Below are positions 58,772 to 64,000 of a stretch of DNA of 64,000 nt, one piece after another. The notes under the pieces were generated by a model. That model ran no database searches and had not been told where the DNA came from. It saw nothing but the letters and a program-made list of their open reading frames with translations. How positions within the stretch are numbered: the first letter of the stretch is position 1; the number at the start of each line of letters is the position of its first letter. Source of the DNA: Haemonchus contortus (taxonomy: Eukaryota > Nematoda > Chromadorea > Rhabditida > Trichostrongylidae); the NCBI GenBank assembly GCA_000469685.2, contig LS997562.1, positions 26,718,544 to 26,782,543 of the forward strand, written 5' to 3'. The translations under genes were made by a program, and so were the position numbers.

Positions 58772-60195
58772 CAGTGCGTAAATAAGTTTGTGGACACCTT
58801 TTGATTCACCGAGCTTGTCAGTGAATTTTGAGCTATCAGATTTAAACTATTTGAATCCTGATGCTGAAACTAGAAATAGCTGTTCTTCTGTAAACTTTGA
58901 GAACTGTTTTGTCTTACTTTATTTCAATTTGTGGGAAAGTTTCCTTCGGCGCTCTGGCGCTGAAATCCTGAAGCGTTTTCGGTCGTTTTCAAAATGAAAG
59001 CGCTGTCGTCATGCCTGTCCGTGGTAAGCTTCTCTCTGAAAAAGAACAAATGCAAATCAGAGCTCCTCATGAAGTTGGACACTCGAATAGACAAATTACA
59101 AGCCAGCTCAGATGCTCTCCTTCATGCATTGGAAAATACATTCAAACCTACCGCTCCGCTCGAATAGTGATCCTACCTTGAAGCTCGACAGCTCAAGACC
59201 ACAGAAGAATAGCTCGGACGACCTCCAATTTTGCGTTATCTCTGAGCCAAATTCGTGCTTCAGTGATATTATCGGTTTCGAAGATGACGATATCGCTGTC
59301 CATTTGATCGAACGAGCACATGATATGAGAGATAATGAAGAAAGCGCCTCTCTAAATGCGCAACACAAGATGGCAAGACTGGGATGCGCACGCGAAAACA
59401 TGACAACTTCGTCGGACAAGGTACAACTTTTCGGAAGGTTTGTAAGCTTAGTTTAAACATCAATTTCTGCAAGATATCGTTAGGATCGTCTTCGGTGGTG
59501 AAAAAACTTCACTGTGGACGGTCCGCGTCCGGTACCCTCTCCCGTACGGCTTGTCGCGCTCGCCGCACTCGATCGCGCGCTATGAAGGGAATGATTTGAA
59601 TTCTCCGTGGAAGTCGCCGTGGAACCACTGCCGCAGGCCATGGGAATTCGTGGAGACGTTCCGCCAACAGGACGGTCCAGATGGGCACCGTTTCCTCAAG
59701 AGACCGTCGCGACTCGCCAGTCTATTAAAAGCAAAACTTTGGAGGAGCCACATCAATGGTTTGTTGTGGAATCGAAAGGAGCGGCAAACTGGAGCTGGTT
59801 TCTCTTCATCTCGGATGGATAGCTGGGAGTATCAAGAAGTGATTTCAGTCCCGCCTCCTACCAATTCTGAGGTGCGCGACGCAGGACACACCATGATGAT
59901 GCAGCTGTCCATGTCCCACGATCCACGAAGGAATGGCGCCAACGCCACGGTGTTGATGTGATGGATTGGCCAGTCTGTTCTCCTAAATGCAACCTCTTCG
60001 AAGACCTATGTGAAATCATGATTCGGCAGGTCTGCCTCAACGATCTACAGTACAAGAGCGTGGAGGTACTGAAGGCGGAGATCTTGACTGGTTATGAATC
60101 AACCTACGAGACAATCATGGTAAACGTGGTCCATAGCATGTCCAACACAATGTTCGAACTGATCAAGAACTCAGGAGAGCACATCGATTCTTGAT
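58772..60195 (+). mobile_element. Tc1/Tc3-type transposon with near full-length, inactive transposase
   Basis: The left terminal region begins CAGTGCGTAAATAAGTTTG and TGGACACC. The transposase starts at 59011: MPVRGKLLSEKEQMQIRAPH, GHSNRQITSQLRCSPSCIG, then TSNFALSLSQIRA, FGGEK, DGPDGHRF, NFGGATSMVCCGIERSGKLE, DDAAVHVPRSTKEWRQRHG, VMDWPVCSPKCNLFEDLCEI and a C-terminal block ending ELIKNSGEHIDS at 60195. The blocks are in Tc order. The first catalytic Asp (usual SDEK) is Gly, while the second Asp (DDAAVH) and the Glu (FEDLC) remain. Several frameshifts and a stop are present, and a 145-bp insertion splits it at 59525. The right terminal repeat was not identified. Confidence 0.85.
59525..59669. 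repeat. 145-bp insertion (repeat C) with 9-bp target duplication
   Basis: GGACGGTCC occurs at 59516-59524 and again at 59670-59678, flanking 145 bp that do not belong to the transposase. Removing the insert and one duplicate restores the transposase junction VDGPDGHRF. The insert aligns with 4506-4650. No long terminal inverted repeat is visible. A 9-bp duplication fits Merlin- or Mutator-type mobilisation (8 would fit hAT). Confidence 0.85.
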
Positions 60196-61649
60196 TTCGA
60201 TCGCATTCACTTGTTTTGTATAGTGTACACATGCTCTTGTTACTAAAAAATTTTTTCCTCAAATACAAAAGTGAAAGCTTGCTGGAGCTTTCAAAAGATC
60301 AAGTATTTCATGGTTTCCGCACCCAACTACTCGTAAAATGAAGGTGTTTCAGCTCAGATTTTACTGGCAATCCTGATAGGCTGAGATAGCGAGGTGCTTA
60401 TACCCTTTTTACTCTCTTATGTCACTATTTAGTTCAACCGAAAAAACTGTTTTGAGAACCGCTCAAAATCGTAGCAACTTTCCAAGTGACCCTAATAAAA
60501 CCAGCGAAAAAGAGTGTAGATGCTAGCTAAGGAAGAGAGATCAAGTTTTATATGTTGTGTGGGACACTGAAGGGCACTGAAGCGAGCGGAACTATACAAA
60601 TTGAAAATCTGTTCTACTAATCCGAAAGTTCGGGACACCATGTAAAAAAGAGAACAGAAAGTTTTCAAATGGGAGAGGGGGGGGGGACGGGGGTAAGGGA
60701 GAACCGAATTCTCGTGGTCGACGGTGCTTAGTGTGAGCAGAACTATAATCTAAAAATGACAACTTTATTCGAAAATGATTCTGAGATAAAGGAAATGGAG
60801 ATTAGCCAAGAAAAAGAGACCGAAGTTTCATAATGTGTGCGATGGGTAGCAAAGCAAGCGGAATTAGGATCAAAAGTGCCAGGAAATAAGTAGCGGAAGC
60901 CAGCAAAAGTAAAAGGAGACCATTTTCAGAGGATCGAAGAAGTAGTGTACTTTGCATCTGAATTACTACGATCGCAGACACGCACACGACAGTGGTTTCG
61001 CTACAGTTATCGTAATCATCCACTCGGAATGCTGAGCTTGCTTTTACACTGTGCGCTCCGTTACGCTGCAGGTGCAGCGAGCGCTGCAGACCGTTCCGAT
61101 ACAAAATTCCACAGCCGTCGATAAGACGAAGTAAGTAGTTGAGCTGCAAAATCGGCGATTCTACTCAAAAACGTCACGGATAGTGTACATGGCCGGTTGT
61201 TTGCCGATTTGCCCTCTTCAGACGTACAACATCCAAACTCTGAGGAAGTGAGCAGCCATAATGAGAGCGGTTACCTGTCAACGCCAATCATTCGACGTCA
61301 TTGTACATCGATCGACATTGATCTGTCAATAGGGTTAGATATGTACGGAATGCATCATTGATCGTGTACTTGCTGAGCTCAGCTCAACATGGCGTTGAGC
61401 GCTTAGGCGTAATGAAAGCTGGGCTTTGGTGTGCCGACAGGCTTGGATCCATCAATATCGCCATTTGTGGCAAAGATCAGATATGATGGGAAGAACCCTG
61501 TCGCGATATCGGTGGATGCAGACCATGCAATAAAAGATTAAGTCTTTGGATGGCAATTAATCCGTCAGAGGGATGGGCACCCGCATTCGACTATTGTTCA
61601 GGGACGTAGTGGAGTAGTGAATGGTTCAAGTAGCCGATACAGTGACACG
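60196..61649. other. No gene recognised
   Basis: A G-rich stretch lies at 60670-60695. The minus frame at 60802-61149 has a hydrophobic end but no motif or splice evidence. Confidence 0.35.
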
Positions 61650-61818
61650 CGGTGGCCAGTTGATGCACAAAGTGCTTTTATCCTCCTGGTGCCAACATAT
61701 CAACCCTGGAGAGATGGGAGGCTTCGTTAGCTTAAGCGGATATCGAGCAATGATTTGAACTTGTGACCATGCGTGTGTTATAGTGTGCCACTTACCACTA
61801 TACCACCTCCGCACTAGA
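61650..61818 (-). mobile_element. tRNA-derived SINE, truncated minus-strand copy
   Basis: Read on the minus strand: GGAGGTGGTATAGTGGTAAG and TGGCACAC (A-box region), then a decayed B box (GGTCACAAGTTCAAATCA). The body follows through GAGGATAAAAGCACTTTGTG and ends at CTGGCCACCGC. The 3' third is missing. Confidence 0.75.
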
Positions 61819-63654
61819 CCATGCGATACCAGTAGAAATCGATTTGGTACCCGTAGGGATGTTTTCTGAAATATTTTCCTTAAATCTAGGCTCTGTAGAG
61901 GGTGTGTAAGCCGAAACATCAGTATCATAATAATGGTAATCCTTCTGGTGATGGTGTGGCAAAAAGTACTCGTAAGTCACTCCGACTGAAGCGCAAGTAG
62001 GAGCCGGGCGGTTTGATTGATAATTGGTGAAGAAAGTAGTAGGGGAGAGTTTTACTTCTACGATGAGCTTTACTAGTTTTAACATCGACGAATGAAGAAA
62101 AACGACCCCATACAATCATCTTCCTTGCATAGCGACAAGGGATAAGGCTAGAGTAACGCTGAGCTTCCCAGCAACACAAACGTTACGGGAACCTTTCGCA
62201 TTTGGTTGAACCGCTCATTTTACTAGAACTCGAGTTGAACAAACATATTCCCTTACCATTAGTCTAGTGAGGCATGAGAAAATGCTCGATGAAGACAAGT
62301 TAGTTACAGCTACCACTTGCACCCATCAACATCAGTGGGTATTTTTACCAGACGGTCAGAGAAAGACGTCAAACGCCATGGCAAGTGTACCTACAGCATG
62401 ACAAAGCGCATAGAAATCTCGCTTGTGAAATTAGTCAAAAAGTCGCCGGAGCTGGCTCGTATTTCAGGTTGCTCATCTACAATACGTTGAATTGCATTTC
62501 CTGGTGACCCCTTGCCTCTTCTGCTTGACTTTTTTGATGAAAGAAAGTTCATGACCAACGGTGACCTGGAAAAAAGTTTCTTGAGTCAGTCTTTTGAGCT
62601 TCAGATGAAAGACAACACTGATCTGCTCGAAGAAAGAGAGGAGCTTGGAAATTAACCTGTTTTATATATTTCCGATGTTTGATGCGATTTCTAGAGAATC
62701 CTAGAACTAAATCCAATAAAGCTTTCAGATTTTACAGTCTAGTAGACTTTAAAGAGATCAAAGAAAGGCCTAATTCAGATGTGTAGCGAATACTATCAGC
62801 TACTTTTGAACGTATGCACATTCTTTTGAAGGGACGAAAGCACTGGCTAACCGTTTTCCTCAGAATAGACCACAAAAACCTTGGCGAAAAGATTGGTGGC
62901 CTCCCCTCCAAAAACGACAGCGGTCTCACAGGAATCATCATACCCCTTTGGCTGGGATACAAATCCTCCCCATTGACAGAGCGCGACTTGATCGGCTGCC
63001 GCTTCCAGTCTAATAGGGGGATGTAGATTCAACTTTGAGTGGGAAACACCACGCCCTCATCAGAAAAGGGGCGGACCAAAGTCATTTGCAACAATCAGTA
63101 AAGGTGCATCAATCGTCATTACCGTAAGCATTGCTCATCGCTACCGACCGTTCTCTTAACATTCGCGGATGTCGTCAATGCAGTTTCGATGTCTGGGAAG
63201 GGTGAGTTCTAATCGATAGAAGTGAAATAAGAACATTCGACGAATGCACGTCGTGTTTTGATATTTCGACTTCTGCTAATCTCTACAAGCTTATGAGTTT
63301 CAACCAGAACTGGTGGCAATGATAGAGAATGATCATCTACATCAGGAGGGCCATGCAAACCTCTATGCAGATCAAGTACGCTTGCTCTTCACCAACGGGC
63401 TCAGAAATCAATGACAAGTGGTTTTATCCTCTCCCTTTAATAGCAGTGGATAAACTGAAGGAGTGAAACGAGATTTTCGTATCCCATCTTCCTTTGTGCC
63501 AGTCTTTCACCCCTGTACGTGGAACGGTTGCCTTTGAGAAAAATTACTTCTCATCTCATCACGTTCCCCGTGTTTTGCCTCCTCTCAACACTCCTACACG
63601 CTTTGCCTGATTAAAGCTGTATGGCTTCCAGAAAGCCAACATTAGCGAAGCTTT
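61819..63654. other. No gene recognised
   Basis: A short plus frame at about 62393-62468 after TACCTACAG (MTKRIEISLVKLVKKSPELA) looks protein-like but is isolated. Nothing else was supported. Confidence 0.3.
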
Positions 63655-63835
63655 CTACGTTTTCGATCCCTCGTAGATCTCACGCAAAGCATCAAACTGC
63701 GCGGATGCTTCTTCGCATCGCCAACATCGTTTATAATAGCCATCTTTGATCCAGTTTCGGCGATTCAGAACGAGTTTCGAGCGACCGCTTGCGCCATCCT
63801 CCCCTATTAGCATAGCAGTGTTCTGCTGCCTAACA
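63655..63835 (-). pseudogene. FLYWCH-like zinc-finger remnant
   Basis: A minus-strand frame ending in a stop at 63655 reads SKLVLNRRNWIKDGYYKRCW followed by RCEEASAQFDALREIYEGSK. The order SKLVLN-----KDG--K-CWRC resembles the start of a FLYWCH zinc-binding domain. In nematodes this often sits in proteins derived from Mutator-like transposons. The second half of the domain is not present and no partner exon was found, so this is a short resemblance only. Confidence 0.3.
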
Positions 63836-64000
63836 CATGCTAAATTATTGTTAGCATTTCTTAATGTAGGCCGTCACATTTACCGTGTATGGGCTCGTCG
63901 CACCTCGAGCGCGTACTGTAACGGATGACCTTTTGGGACCGCCCAGTCTATTTCCAAGGGGTATCCTTTCCCTACTATGTTTCCCACATCACGAAATGGA

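Overview
This is eukaryotic, repeat-rich DNA. It most likely comes from a nematode of the strongylid (hookworm-like) type. Three things point there: short introns bounded by GT...TTTCAG, the mix of mobile elements (RTE-type LINE, BEL/Pao, Merlin, mariner and Tc-type remnants, tRNA-derived SINEs), and very small exons. That taxonomic call is an inference. No bacterial operons, CRISPR arrays or plasmid functions were seen.

The one gene recognised with certainty is dipeptidyl peptidase III (DPP3, zinc peptidase family M49), on the minus strand at 19647-26875. Eighteen exons were traced with consistent splice phases. They include the HELLGH and EECRAE zinc-site motifs and the stop codon; only the first ~25 residues are missing. 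A tRNA-Pro(CGG) lies on the opposite strand inside one of its introns, and a pair of opposed mariner-derived MITEs lies in its last intron. A second multi-exon minus-strand gene (36366-44975), and a three-exon block above it (48736-49403), have consistent phases but no recognised family; they may be one gene. Weaker candidates are a Schlafen-like exon (2502-2598), a signal-peptide-like gene at 35273-36181 interrupted by a foldback element, and a Cys-rich reading frame at 9187.

Layout: 1-2.3 kb mariner and RTE debris. 2.8-7 kb palindromic and foldback elements. 8.9 kb tRNA-Gly-like gene. 11.8-14.4 kb BEL/Pao remnant followed by a Merlin remnant. 18.4-19.4 kb long-TIR element carrying a tRNA-like sequence and a SINE. 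19.6-26.9 kb DPP3. 28-35 kb mostly unassigned. 35-49 kb the unrecognised gene or genes, with introns full of RTE, SINE, MITE and tandem repeats. 49.6-56.6 kb microsatellite-centred inverted repeat array, SINEs and MITEs. 58.8-60.2 kb Tc-type transposase broken by a 145-bp insertion with a clean 9-bp target duplication. 60-64 kb mostly unassigned, with a FLYWCH-like remnant.

The mobile fraction forms families repeated within the window: three GC-rich foldback families, a mariner deletion-derivative MITE (four copies or part-copies), a MITE with AAAGGCAC termini, a tRNA-derived SINE (four copies plus fragments), and two long-TIR elements sharing a CCAGGGAA terminus. These are the best material for a closer look.
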